This document shows, one piece after another, positions 53,304-62,603 of a stretch of 64,000 nucleotides of DNA (the stretch's first letter is position 1; each line of letters begins with the position of its first letter). The position numbers and the translations under genes were made by a program. This stretch comes from an uncultured Actinomycetes bacterium (lineage in GTDB: Bacteria > Actinomycetota > Thermoleophilia > Solirubrobacterales > Solirubrobacteraceae). The notes beneath the pieces are model-generated. The model searched no databases, was not told the DNA's origin, and worked only from the letters and a program-made list of their open reading frames with translations. The stretch lies in the NCBI GenBank assembly GCA_937888775.1, contig CALAQT010000068.1, positions 22,862-86,861 on the forward strand, written 5' to 3'.

Positions 53304-56249
53304 CTACCAGCAGGACCCAGCGTCGGTCTGGAGCATCAGCGCGGTGGGCGAGAAGGCTCCCTGGGAGCCCGCCGCCGCCTCGATCGCCCCGGCGCCGTCG
53401 GAGGCGTTCGCCTGCCAGCGGAGCTGGATCGAGTACGTGGTTCCGGGTGTGAGCAGCACCGTTGTCTCCAGGAAGGCGGCATTCGGCGAGTACGCGGCCG
53501 CCCGGCCTCCCGACTCCCTCCACGCGGCGACGCCCGGGATCCCCGTCCCCGACGGCGTCACCAGCACGGCGATGTCCTGGTTGTCACCGCGGTGCTCCGT
53601 CCAGAGGTCGGCATTGGCGCTGACGGTTGCGGCGCACGTCGAAGTCGCCGACCCGACCACGGTCAGGGTTCTGGAGTCGAGGGCCGTCCAGGCGTCGCCC
53701 CGCGGCGGGACCCGCGAGTACTGCTGCTGACTGAAGGACGCGGTCACCGCTGCTGCTCCCGCGGGCCGGGTGATGGCGGTCAGGCTGGTGGGGGAGAAGC
53801 TCCCATTGGTCGGGCCGGCCCCTGCGACGATGGTGCCACCGCCGGGCCGGTTGGCCTTCCAGACGAGGGCGACGTCGTAGCTGACGTTGGCGGCGGCGTG
53901 CAGCAGCGTCTGGACGAACGCCGCGTTCGGGGAGTAGGTACCCGCGAGGCCCCCGGATTCCTTCCAGGCGACCAGCGTCCCGTTGACCATGATGCCGATG
54001 TCCTGGTTGAAGCCCGCCGTCTCGGTCCAGAGGTCGGCGTTGCCGCTGAGGATGACGTCCGCCGGCGCCGCCGCCGCGGGGATCGTCAGGCGAAGCCGTC
54101 CGTCCATCGCCTGCCAGGCGCTGGCCGTGCCGGCGGCCATGGTCGGCTGGGTGTCCGTGACCGTCGCGGTCGCGACCACCGTCCCAACCGCCGGTTGGCG
54201 CACCGCCAACCGGGTGGGGGAGAAGTCAGCCGAGATGGGGCCGGCGCCGGCCCAGATGGCGGCTCCCGCGGGGCGGGCATCGATGTTGGCCTTCCACACC
54301 AGTGTCACCGTGTACGTCTCCCCAGCCACGGCGTTCACCGTCGTCTGCACGAATGCGGCGTTGGGCGAGAAGGTGCCGGCGAAACCGCCCGACTCCTTCC
54401 AGGCGACCACGGTCTGGTTGACCATGATCCCGATGTCCTGGTTGAACCCCGCGGTCTCCGTCCAGAGGTCGGCGTTGGCGGTGATGATCATGGGCCCGGA
54501 CTGGGCTGCGGTAGTGCTCACCGTGAGGGCGGACGCATCGATCGGCTGCCATGTGAGCCCATCGCTCGGCGGCCAGAGCCGGTACTGCGCGGTGCTGACC
54601 GCGACGCCGTCGGCGAGCACCGTTGCGGTGGCGTGCGCAATCGTGGAGTCGCTGCGGGTGAGCGTCACCGTGAGGACGGCGGGTCCCCGCGACGGGCCCT
54701 GGTACGAGATCGCCAGCGTGCACGAGCCGGACACTGGCAACCTTGCCCCGAGACACCCCCCATTCGCCGGGTTGGTGACCGAAAAGGCCGTGGCGTTGCT
54801 GCCGCTGAGCGCGACGCTGTCGACGTGCGGCGACTCGAAGCCGTCGTTGGTGAGCGTCAGCGACCGTGTCCCGGTCTGGCCGAACTCGAGTGTGGACGGG
54901 GAGAGCGCGGGCCGGGACATCGGCGCCGGGGGCCCGTTGGGCGTGCCCATCCCGGTGGGCCCGTCATAGCCGGCGCTCGCGTTGCAGAAGTACGCGGAGG
55001 AGCAGTCCGATGGGACGACCGCGCTGCTGCCCGACGCGGGGTCGTTCAGGGAGGCCCCCGGCGCGTACCAGGGCTGGCCGCCGGCGCCGTCGCCCTCGCC
55101 GCCGGCCAGCGCGTCCATCCCGGCCACCAGCGGTGCTGACAGACTGGTGCCGCCGAACACCTGCCAGCCACCCTGGAAGTACACGGCGAGACCCGTGGCC
55201 GGGTCGGCGACCGCGGAGACGTCGGCGACCATCCGATTGGGACAGCCCGGGTCGTGCTGCCACGCCGGTTTGGGCTCATTGCTGCTGCAGCCGCTGCCCG
55301 TCGCCGACCCGTGAATGTATGCCCACGCGGTCTCCCGCCAGCCGCGCGCGGTGGAGGAGTCGCGGGACAGAGACGTCCCCCCGACCGCGGTGACGAACGG
55401 GGAGGATGCCGGGAAGGACGGCGCCCCGGCGACCGGGCAGGTTGTGGCTAGATTCACCTGGTTGGGGTTGTCGCTCGACATGAATCCGCCGTCTCCCGAT
55501 GAGACCGTGATCGGCAATCGCGGGCGGTTGAGCGCGGAGTCCCACCCCGACTGATCCGTACCAGGGCCCTCGCACGCGCCGAAGCTCAGGCTGAGCTCGG
55601 TGGCGCCCAGGCTGACGGCCTCGTCGAACGCGGCGATCAACGAGGCATCGCCGTCGTCATTGGCCTCGACGAGCAGGATGTGGCAGAGCGGGCATGCCGC
55701 TGATACCGCCTCGACGTCAAGATCGATCTCCTCGGGCCAGCCCCCGGTGCCCGGCGCCGGGTAGGTGGTACCGCCCTGCTGGTCGACCTTGCGAAAGCAG
55801 CCGCTGGCCGGGGTGCACGCGGGCAGTCCCCAGTTCGCGCGGTAGGCGGCGAGGTCGCTGCTGACACTCGCGTTGTCGAAGGCGTCCACGACCGCCACCG
55901 TCTGGCCGCTTCCCGCTCCGACGGGCAGGTTGTACGCGGCCGCGATGTCGGCAGGGCCATACCCACGCGACGGCCCCGCCGCCAAGGCGGCACCGGGACG
56001 CTGCGAGAGTCGCCGGCCTCCGATCGTCTGGGCCCGCACCAGGCAGGCGCGGTGGCCCGCCAGCGGCGCGGCGCACAGCCCGGTGCTCGAGACCGCCCCG
56101 GCCGGCGGTGCGGACGTCGCCGCCGCGCTGACGGGTGCGATCGCGACGAGGCCGGCCGCCGCCATCGAGGCGGCCAGAAGGAGGGTCAGCACACGGAAGG
56201 GCGGACGGAGCATCTGGCGGTCACTGTCAGCCACCGCCCGGGCGCTCAT
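53304..56249 (-). CDS. Sedolisin-family (S53) secreted protease with three C-terminal repeats
   Basis: 981 residues from ATG 56249 (a GTG at 56264 is also possible; ATG 56213 begins a cleaner signal peptide MLRPPFRVLTLLLAAS). The S53 domain (about 90-415) has Glu174 and Asp178 in EEIDLDVEA, oxyanion Asp253 in SSGDGGF, and nucleophile Ser369 in GGTSLSAP. There is no long activation prodomain, only about 50 residues after the signal. A choice-of-anchor-type domain follows, then three repeats of about 140-150 residues, each with NADLWTE...NQDIxxxV, AWKESGG and SPNAAFxxT. Secreted, acid-active protease likely. Confidence 0.88.
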   Translation of the reverse strand: MSARAVADSDRQMLRPPFRVLTLLLAASMAAAGLVAIAPVSAAATSAPPAGAVSSTGLCAAPLAGHRACLVRAQTIGGRRLSQRPGAALAAGPSRGYGPADIAAAYNLPVGAGSGQTVAVVDAFDNASVSSDLAAYRANWGLPACTPASGCFRKVDQQGGTTYPAPGTGGWPEEIDLDVEAVSAACPLCHILLVEANDDGDASLIAAFDEAVSLGATELSLSFGACEGPGTDQSGWDSALNRPRLPITVSSGDGGFMSSDNPNQVNLATTCPVAGAPSFPASSPFVTAVGGTSLSRDSSTARGWRETAWAYIHGSATGSGCSSNEPKPAWQHDPGCPNRMVADVSAVADPATGLAVYFQGGWQVFGGTSLSAPLVAGMDALAGGEGDGAGGQPWYAPGASLNDPASGSSAVVPSDCSSAYFCNASAGYDGPTGMGTPNGPPAPMSRPALSPSTLEFGQTGTRSLTLTNDGFESPHVDSVALSGSNATAFSVTNPANGGCLGARLPVSGSCTLAISYQGPSRGPAVLTVTLTRSDSTIAHATATVLADGVAVSTAQYRLWPPSDGLTWQPIDASALTVSTTAAQSGPMIITANADLWTETAGFNQDIGIMVNQTVVAWKESGGFAGTFSPNAAFVQTTVNAVAGETYTVTLVWKANIDARPAGAAIWAGAGPISADFSPTRLAVRQPAVGTVVATATVTDTQPTMAAGTASAWQAMDGRLRLTIPAAAAPADVILSGNADLWTETAGFNQDIGIMVNGTLVAWKESGGLAGTYSPNAAFVQTLLHAAANVSYDVALVWKANRPGGGTIVAGAGPTNGSFSPTSLTAITRPAGAAAVTASFSQQQYSRVPPRGDAWTALDSRTLTVVGSATSTCAATVSANADLWTEHRGDNQDIAVLVTPSGTGIPGVAAWRESGGRAAAYSPNAAFLETTVLLTPGTTYSIQLRWQANASDGAGAIEAAAGSQGAFSPTALMLQTDAGSCW

Positions 56250-56313
56250 GGGGCGGGCGCCCACTTCGTCACCGTGCCGTCATCCGGCCGTGCGACGAGG
56301 GCTCCCACACGGC

Positions 56314-56721
56314 TCATCCCGACGCGGCGACGGGCGAGGTGCAGAAGGCGCAGCGACGAGCGGCACGTGGGATATTGCTCAGGCATTCGGGGCACTCGCG
56401 CGTGGTTGACGCGTCCGGCGGAGCGGCACGCCGCCCCTCGAGCTTCTGCATGGGCAGCACCAGGCCGAAGTACACCGCCGCGGCGACGACCACGAAGGCG
56501 ATGAGCAGGCTGACGAAATCCCCGTAGCGGAAGGTTCCGTGCCCGATGGTGAAGGTGGAGCCGGAGAGGTCCTGGCCACTGCCGGGGATGGCGATGAGAG
56601 GATTGATGATGTCCTTCACGAAACCCTGAACGAGCAGTCCAAAGGCGCCGCCGATGACAAAGGCGACGGCCAGCCCGACGACGTTGCCCCGCAGGATGAA
56701 CTCTCTGAAACCTTTCACCAC
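56314..56721 (-). CDS. mscL: Large-conductance mechanosensitive channel with zinc-ribbon tail
   Basis: About 135 residues from GTG 56721 (or 56718). KGFREFILRGNVVGLAVAFVIGGAFGLLV is the MscL N-terminal helix and first membrane helix; FVSLLIAFVVVAAAVYFGLVLP is the second. The C-terminus adds CPECLSNIPRAARRCAFC, a CxxC...CxxC ribbon seen in some MscL subfamilies. It vents solutes under hypo-osmotic shock. Confidence 0.93.
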   Translation of the reverse strand: MVKGFREFILRGNVVGLAVAFVIGGAFGLLVQGFVKDIINPLIAIPGSGQDLSGSTFTIGHGTFRYGDFVSLLIAFVVVAAAVYFGLVLPMQKLEGRRAAPPDASTTRECPECLSNIPRAARRCAFCTSPVAASG

Positions 56722-56842
56722 GATCCTCCGCTGGTCATGCGCCGCCACCAGGGCGGCGTCCACAGGGTGGCCGGGCCCTCGGTGCGCTGTCAAACACAGG
56801 TGGCGGGCTGGGACGTTCGCGGTACCCTGCGCGAACCCCACG

Positions 56843-57913
56843 ATGGCCCCTGAGAAGCGAGTTCCACGACGCGGCATGGGCCGTCCGCGTGCCCACCGTG
56901 CCATCGACGCCACGGTGATGTGGCGCCTCGGTGCCGCGCACTACGACACGTCATCGACGGCGGCGAGCGAGTCGGTGGTGCCACGGCAGTTCTGGGACGA
57001 CTCCGCGGTGCGCAACCCAGCCGCCGTGTCGGTGGCGGGAAGCTGGCAGCACCGGGACGGCACCGAGTTGCGCCTCGAGGCCCCGAGCGCTGGCCCCGGC
57101 GGTCACCCGGGCGCCGGCAAGCTGATCGCGACGGCACGGCTCGCGCCGAGGGCGGCGCCGGATGCGCCGATGGTCCTGATCGTGCACGGCTACGCGGTCC
57201 CGATCCCCTTCTGGGACGCGCTCCAAGCCCGCAGCCTGCGTCGCCGAGGCGCCCACACCATGCTCATCGACCTGCCATTTCACCTCCGCCGGCGGATGCC
57301 CGGGCGGCACAGTGGTGACGGGTTCTTCGGGACCGACCCGGCACGGATCCGCGCCACCGTCCGCCAGTCGGTGGAGGACGCGGCCGCGCTGGTGGCCTGG
57401 GCACGGCGCGAGGTGACGCCCTCGGTGGCGGTCCTCGGCGTCAGCCTCGGTGGGCTCGTCGCGACGCTGCTCGCCGCCGAGATCGAGCTGGACGCTGCGG
57501 TGGCGGTGGCGCCCTTCTGCGACGCGCCGGCGACACTCATCGAGCGCATGCCCCGCAACGCGAGGCGGCGGATCGGCCTCAGCGCGACCAGCGGCGGCGC
57601 CTGGGGGGCGGACCCGGCGGCCGCCCGCGCCCTTCTCGACGAGGCCCTGGCGCCGATCGTCCCCCGCAACCTGGTGCCGCGCACGTCGCCGGCGCGGATC
57701 ACGCTGGTGCGCCCCGAGCTGGACATGATCGTCGGACCGGAGCCGATCGCCGAGTTGGCGGCCACGTGGGGCACCGACCTGTGGGACTACCCATTCGGCC
57801 ACATCACCGTGATGAACGCCCCGCACATCGGGTCGAGGATCCGCGACCGGCTCCTCGAGCGGCGCCGTGATCACGGTCACGAGCCCGCCGCCCTGGTCCC
57901 GGCGGCGGTGTGA
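56843..57913 (+). CDS. Alpha/beta hydrolase
   Basis: About 356 residues from ATG 56843 (later ATGs at 56876 and 56918 also fit). PMVLIVHGYAVPIPFW gives the oxyanion strand, VAVLGVSLGGLVATLLAAEI the GxSxG nucleophile elbow, and PELDMIVGPEP and FGHITVMNAPHI the Asp and His. A charged N-terminal 90 residues precedes the core. Substrate unknown. Divergent from mscL; an 79-bp gap separates it from murI. Confidence 0.82.
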   Translation: MAPEKRVPRRGMGRPRAHRAIDATVMWRLGAAHYDTSSTAASESVVPRQFWDDSAVRNPAAVSVAGSWQHRDGTELRLEAPSAGPGGHPGAGKLIATARLAPRAAPDAPMVLIVHGYAVPIPFWDALQARSLRRRGAHTMLIDLPFHLRRRMPGRHSGDGFFGTDPARIRATVRQSVEDAAALVAWARREVTPSVAVLGVSLGGLVATLLAAEIELDAAVAVAPFCDAPATLIERMPRNARRRIGLSATSGGAWGADPAAARALLDEALAPIVPRNLVPRTSPARITLVRPELDMIVGPEPIAELAATWGTDLWDYPFGHITVMNAPHIGSRIRDRLLERRRDHGHEPAALVPAAV

Positions 57914-57992
57914 GCGGCCGCGCGTTGAGGCCAGACCTGGCGCTAACCGCCGCGAGACCGGTGCTCCGACCCCCGCTGCTATCCTCGCCCCG

Positions 57993-58826
57993 ATGAGCGA
58001 CACCCGCCCGATCGGGGTCTTCGATTCCGGCGTCGGCGGCCTGACCGTGCTGCAGCAGATGCACAGCCTGCTTCCCGGCGAAAAGCTCATCTACCTCGCC
58101 GACCTGGCCCACTTTCCCTACGGTCCGCGCTACCAGCACGAGGTCCGGGATTTCGCCCTGCGCATCATCGATCACCTCGTCGGGCTCGACACCAAGCTGG
58201 TGGTGGTCGCCTGCAACACGGCCACCGCCGCCGCGCTTGGCGCCGCCCGCGAGCGCTTCGACGTTCCGCTGGTCGGTGTCATCGCCCCCGGTGCGCAGGC
58301 CGCCGTCGAGGCCACTCGCAACGGCCGCGTCGCCGTCATCAGCACCGAGGGCACCCGCGCCAGCGCGGAGTACGTGCACGCCATCAAGGAGGCAAACCCG
58401 GGAGTCGGGGTACTCGGCCTGGCCGCGCCCGACCTGGTCGACATCGTCGAGGCCGGGGATGCCGAGGGTGCGCGTGCACAGGCGATCATCGCGGGAATCC
58501 TCGACGAGGTCACCGGCTGGGGAGCGGACACCCTCGTGCTGGGATGCACCCACTATCCCCTGCTCCGCCCGGCGATCCACCGCGGCCTCGCCGGCCGGCC
58601 GATGACGGTGATCGACAGCGCCGAGACCACGGCGGAGCGGGTGGCGCGAATCCTCGCCGTCAACCGACTCGGCGCCGGCGATCGGACGTCGACGCCGCCC
58701 GACCTGCTGGTCACCGCGGCCCCGCGGCGGTTCGCCGCGACCGCGGAGCTCCTCTTCGGGGAGGCGCTGCCCGAGCCGACGGTGGTGCCGCTCTGGGACA
58801 CCGCGGCCACCGGGGCTGCCTCGTGA
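57993..58826 (+). CDS. murI: Glutamate racemase
   Basis: 277 residues. PIGVFDSGVGGLTVL, LADLAHFPYGPR, catalytic Cys74 in ACNTATAA and Cys185 in GCTHYPLL: the complete MurI active site. It supplies D-glutamate for peptidoglycan. The stop overlaps the GTG start of the polyprenyl synthase gene (GTGA), a coupling of two cell-envelope genes. ATG 57993 is the natural start. Confidence 0.96.
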   Translation: MSDTRPIGVFDSGVGGLTVLQQMHSLLPGEKLIYLADLAHFPYGPRYQHEVRDFALRIIDHLVGLDTKLVVVACNTATAAALGAARERFDVPLVGVIAPGAQAAVEATRNGRVAVISTEGTRASAEYVHAIKEANPGVGVLGLAAPDLVDIVEAGDAEGARAQAIIAGILDEVTGWGADTLVLGCTHYPLLRPAIHRGLAGRPMTVIDSAETTAERVARILAVNRLGAGDRTSTPPDLLVTAAPRRFAATAELLFGEALPEPTVVPLWDTAATGAAS

Positions 58827-59797
58827 GCGTCGTCGTCGACGAGCTTCTCGCGCCCATCGCACCCGACCTCGTCGAGTTCGAGCGGCGGCTGGTGGCGTCC
58901 GTCGCCGCCGACCTCGGCCCCATGGCCGATGCGATGGAGCACATCGTCCGCGCCGGCGGCAAGCGGCTGCGACCCGCCCTGGTGCTGCTCAGCGCGGGCC
59001 TCGGTGACGCCGACCGCGACCACGCCTTCAACCTGGCGATGGGCATCGAGTTCATCCATACCGCGACGCTGGTGCACGACGACCTCATCGACAACGCGCG
59101 AACCCGTCGCGGCATCACCACCATCCACGAGACCGTCGGCGCCAACCCCGCGATCATCATCGGCGACTACTACTTTGCCAAGGGCGCCAACCTGCTGGCA
59201 TCGATCGGTGAGCCGAACATCGACCTCGCGATCAGCAGCACGGTGATGACCATCTCGATGGGTGAGTTGCTCCAGCTCACCAGCCACCGTGATTATGACC
59301 AGACCCTCGAGGAGTACCACCGCAAGATCGCTCGCAAGACGGCGGCGCTGCTGGAGACGTGCTGCTACTGCGGTGCCGTCGTCGCCCACCTCGACGACGG
59401 CCGCACCGAGTCGCTGCGGCAGTACGGGTACCTGCTCGGCATGGCCTTCCAGATCGCCGATGACGTGCTCGATTACACGGCCACCGCTGCGGAGATCGGC
59501 AAGCCGGTGGGCGCCGACCTGCGCCAGGGGACGGTGACCCTGCCGCTGATGCTGGCGCTGCAGGAGGCCGTCACCGGGCCGAGGCTGCGGGCGGTGCTCG
59601 CCAAAGAACAGATGACCGACGCCGACTACGACGAGGTCGTTGCCCTGGTGCGACACTCCGGCGCCATCGACCGCACCGAGGCGCAGGCACACGACTTCGC
59701 GATGCGTGCCCGCGCCAAACTGGGCACGTTCGATCCCTCTCCCGCCCGCAGCACGCTGGAGCGTGTCTGCGACTACGTGGTGCAGCGCCGCACCTGA
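58823..59797 (+). CDS. Polyprenyl diphosphate synthase (trans-prenyltransferase)
   Basis: 324 residues from GTG 58823. GGKRLRPALVLLSA, first Asp-rich motif DDLIDNARTRRG (about 86-97), second DDVLD (about 213-217), GADLRQGTVTLPLMLAL. This fold makes all-trans polyprenyl diphosphates (C30-C45 quinone side chains or related). Chain length cannot be fixed, though small residues before the first motif (FIHTATLVH) suggest long products. Coupled to murI. Confidence 0.93.
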   Translation: MSVVVDELLAPIAPDLVEFERRLVASVAADLGPMADAMEHIVRAGGKRLRPALVLLSAGLGDADRDHAFNLAMGIEFIHTATLVHDDLIDNARTRRGITTIHETVGANPAIIIGDYYFAKGANLLASIGEPNIDLAISSTVMTISMGELLQLTSHRDYDQTLEEYHRKIARKTAALLETCCYCGAVVAHLDDGRTESLRQYGYLLGMAFQIADDVLDYTATAAEIGKPVGADLRQGTVTLPLMLALQEAVTGPRLRAVLAKEQMTDADYDEVVALVRHSGAIDRTEAQAHDFAMRARAKLGTFDPSPARSTLERVCDYVVQRRT

Positions 59798-59836
59798 TCA
59801 CAGCACCGCCGGGCTGGTACGGTCAGACCGTGTGGT

Positions 59837-60433
59837 CTAGCCGTCCTCGGCCAGCGCGCCGACGCGCACCAGCTGGCGGCGGAATGTCAGCGCCCAGACG
59901 GCGAGCACCACCGCGGCGACGCACAGCCCCGCGGCCTCGATGAGCGTGGCTGCAAGCGAGCCGCGGGCGAGGCGGTCCCCCGACAGCGCCGCGACGACAT
60001 ACCGCGCCGACCGTCCGGTGTCGACCAGCGCGATGACCGACAGCACCACGAGCGCCACGCGCACGACGGTGTACTCGCGCAGCAGGCCGGCGCGCATCTG
60101 CGCAGCGTTCAGGCTCTCCACCGGCGCCCGCCCCGCGGGAGGCTCCGGCGGGCCGCGGCGAAGGCGCAGCAGTGCTACCAGGAAGAAGAACGCGGCCGCC
60201 CACCCCGCCCAGGCGGTGGCCGCCGTCGAGCCGTGCGCGAGGAACATGGTCAGCCGGCCGCCCCCGGTCTCGGCGGCGAAATGGGCCTGGATTGCCAGGC
60301 CGGCGGAGCCGGCCACGCCCGCGACGATGGCGATGGTGATCACCGTCGCGACACGTGGCGCGGCCGCGAGCCGATTGAGGAAGAACAGCTCGGCGGCCGG
60401 TCGCAAGCGCACGGGACTGCCGCGGTCCGCCAT
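59837..60433 (-). CDS. Hypothetical membrane protein
   Basis: 198 residues from ATG 60433 with four to five hydrophobic segments: VATVITIAIVAGVAGSAGLAI, AAFFFLVALL, VVRVALVVLSVIALVD and AAGLCVAAVVLAVWAL. No recognised family; DUF-like. Divergent from the EEP gene and convergent with the prenyl synthase gene. Confidence 0.65.
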   Translation of the reverse strand: MADRGSPVRLRPAAELFFLNRLAAAPRVATVITIAIVAGVAGSAGLAIQAHFAAETGGGRLTMFLAHGSTAATAWAGWAAAFFFLVALLRLRRGPPEPPAGRAPVESLNAAQMRAGLLREYTVVRVALVVLSVIALVDTGRSARYVVAALSGDRLARGSLAATLIEAAGLCVAAVVLAVWALTFRRQLVRVGALAEDG

Positions 60434-60460
60434 CACATGGCATTGTAGGCCCGAATCCCG

Positions 60461-61474
60461 ATGAGCAGAACACGTGCCCACACCCACTCCCTGCGCGTGC
60501 TCACGTACAACATCCTGCTCGGTGGCGCTCGCCGCGAAGAGCACATCAGCGCGGTGCTGCGCCGTGCGGATGCGGATGTGATCGCATTGCAGGAGGTGAG
60601 CAACCCCGAGTTTGCCACCCGGCTGGCGCGCGAGCTGCACATGGAACTGCTCATCGGCGCGGCAAGCGACGGAACCGGCCTCAACATCGCCATCCTGTCG
60701 CGACTGGCGGTGCGCCGCTGGCACAACCAGACGCACCGCGGCCGGATGCTGCGCAGCCACCTCGAGGCCGACGTGGCGACCGGGGGCGCCCGCGTCCCGG
60801 AGTTGCGCATCCACGCGGTCCACCTTGCGGCTCGTTTCGGCGAGCGCAACAAGGGGGAGGCGCGGCGGCTGAGGGAGCTGGCGGCGCTGCTCGGCGACAT
60901 CGGCGACGCGTCCGGAACCGCACACCTGGTCGCCGGTGACTTCAACGGCCTGGCACCCGGTGACCACCTGGAGGCCACCGCCTTCTTCGCACGCATGGCG
61001 GAGCTGCGCAAGGCGCGGGCCCTGGTCCGTCATCCCAGCGGCCTCGTCGGTCCGCGCCCTGCCCATTCCGCGGATGCCGAGCGCGAGATCGAGGAGGCAT
61101 GGCTGGCCGCCGGCGTCGATCCCCGTCTCGACGTCGGCATCCCGGTGCTGCCCTTCCCGGTGTACCCGCTGACCGCGCTCCTCCCGCGCAGTGCCGCCGT
61201 CGACCGGCTGCTCGGACGCACCATCCCGCGCGCCACGGTCGCGCGCATGCTCGAGGCGGGCTACATCGACAGCTTCCGCCGCCTCCACCCTCGGGCCACC
61301 GGGTACACCTGCGCCACCTGGATGCCGGCGGCACGAGTCGACTACGTCTTCGCCGACCCGGTGCTGGCCGCCGGGCTCACGCACTGCGAGGTGATCGGCA
61401 GCCGTCGCCGGCCCGACCACGAGGCGCTGGTCGCCTCCGACCACTTCCCCGTCGTCGCCGACTTCGAGGTGTAG
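60461..61474 (+). CDS. Endonuclease/exonuclease/phosphatase (EEP) family protein
   Basis: 337 residues. EEP fold motifs in order: LTYNILLGG, ALQEVSNPEF (metal Glu), IHAVHLAA, AGDFNGLAPGD, YVFADP and ASDHFPVVADF (catalytic Asp-His). Such proteins are metal-dependent phosphoesterases acting on DNA, inositol phosphates or lipids; the substrate is not evident. No signal peptide, so cytoplasmic. ATG 60461 start. Confidence 0.85.
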   Translation: MSRTRAHTHSLRVLTYNILLGGARREEHISAVLRRADADVIALQEVSNPEFATRLARELHMELLIGAASDGTGLNIAILSRLAVRRWHNQTHRGRMLRSHLEADVATGGARVPELRIHAVHLAARFGERNKGEARRLRELAALLGDIGDASGTAHLVAGDFNGLAPGDHLEATAFFARMAELRKARALVRHPSGLVGPRPAHSADAEREIEEAWLAAGVDPRLDVGIPVLPFPVYPLTALLPRSAAVDRLLGRTIPRATVARMLEAGYIDSFRRLHPRATGYTCATWMPAARVDYVFADPVLAAGLTHCEVIGSRRRPDHEALVASDHFPVVADFEV

Positions 61475-61478
61475 AGGC

Positions 61479-62441
61479 CTACTCGCCTGCCACCGGCGCG
61501 CTCGCGGCGGGAGGCGCGTCCGGTGTGCCTCCGCCCCCGGGGCGGCGGTGGCGGCGACCACCGCGGCGGCGGCGCCGTACACCCGCGGCGGGGGAGGCGG
61601 TGCTGTCGGCAGGGGGACGGCGCCGGGTCCGTGGCCCGTCGTTGATGCGCGGGGGAGGGGGCTGCGCGACGGCGAGAAGGTCCCCGAGGGTGCGCCAGCC
61701 GAACTTCTCCCGGCCGAGGCGGACCAGCTCGATGAAGCAGGCTGCGGTGGCCTCGGCGTCGGCCAGGGCGTGGTGAGGACGGCGGTGCCGGACGTCGAGC
61801 TCGTTGCACATGCGCTCGAGACCGATGGTGTCGCGCAGGTCCCAGAGCGCCCCCGCCATGCGGCTGGTGTCGAGGTTGTCGGCGTCGATCGCGGTCTCCA
61901 TGGTGCTGGCGATCAGCCGGGTGTCGAACGCGTCGGCGCTGTGTTCGACGAGGACCGCTCCCCGGCAGAAGCGGCGGAACCGGTTCAGCACGCGCTCCAC
62001 GGGAGGCGCGCCACCGAGGCTCTCCGGGCCGATGCCGTGGATGCGCTTCGCATAGGGGTTGATGCGGTCGGTGCTGTGCACCAGCGTTTCGAACGACATG
62101 ATGTGCCGGTCAAGTGTGAAGGCCACCGCGCCGAGCTCCACGAGCCGGTGTGGCGACTGGCCGGTGGTCTCGCAGTCCAGGGCGACGAAGCGCAACTCCT
62201 CTATCTGTGTCTGTGGTCCGGGACGGTCCAGCGGAGGCCCGTCGGCGTCTGCCGCGTCGTCGTCGATGGTCGCGAACGGCTCGACGCCCGACGGACCGAG
62301 CCGCGGCACGAAACTGTCGCCGACCGGCACCAGGCCGCGCCGCCGGCCGTACCGCGGCCGGCCGCCACCGCTCTGTTCAGGGCTCGCGTCGGGGCCCTCG
62401 CCGTCCCCCGGTGACTGGGAGATCGGTCCGGCAGACGTCAA
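61479..62441 (-). CDS. DnaQ-like 3'-5' exonuclease domain protein
   Basis: About 320 residues from TTG 62441; a later GTG is possible. The DEDDh core (about 80-250) has RFVALDCETTGQSPHRLVELGAV (first DE), VEHSADAFDTRL (Asp) and HHALADAEATAACFIEL (His-Asp). The flanks are low-complexity: an acidic N-terminus and an Arg/Gly/Pro-rich C-terminus (RRRRRGGRRHRRPGGGG) that could bind nucleic acid. Probably a repair or RNA-processing nuclease. Divergent from hemA. Confidence 0.8.
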   Translation of the reverse strand: MTSAGPISQSPGDGEGPDASPEQSGGGRPRYGRRRGLVPVGDSFVPRLGPSGVEPFATIDDDAADADGPPLDRPGPQTQIEELRFVALDCETTGQSPHRLVELGAVAFTLDRHIMSFETLVHSTDRINPYAKRIHGIGPESLGGAPPVERVLNRFRRFCRGAVLVEHSADAFDTRLIASTMETAIDADNLDTSRMAGALWDLRDTIGLERMCNELDVRHRRPHHALADAEATAACFIELVRLGREKFGWRTLGDLLAVAQPPPPRINDGPRTRRRPPADSTASPAAGVRRRRRGGRRHRRPGGGGTPDAPPAASAPVAGE

Positions 62442-62603
62442 GCCGGGATCCTGAACATGCCTTGATCGTAGCGCACGTCGACGGCGGCGGCCGTCACCGC
62501 CCGGTCGCCCGCACGGGGGCTTCCATATACTGGGCCGGTCGATTCGCCCGGAGCAGGACGCTCGCCGCCGGCGCGCAGCCGCCCGGATCGCAGGAAGTCC
62601 TCG
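62442..62603. other. Divergent promoter region of hemA and the exonuclease gene
   Basis: 162 bases between the two divergent starts; presumed to carry the promoter of hemA-hemC. No operator recognised. Confidence 0.3.
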
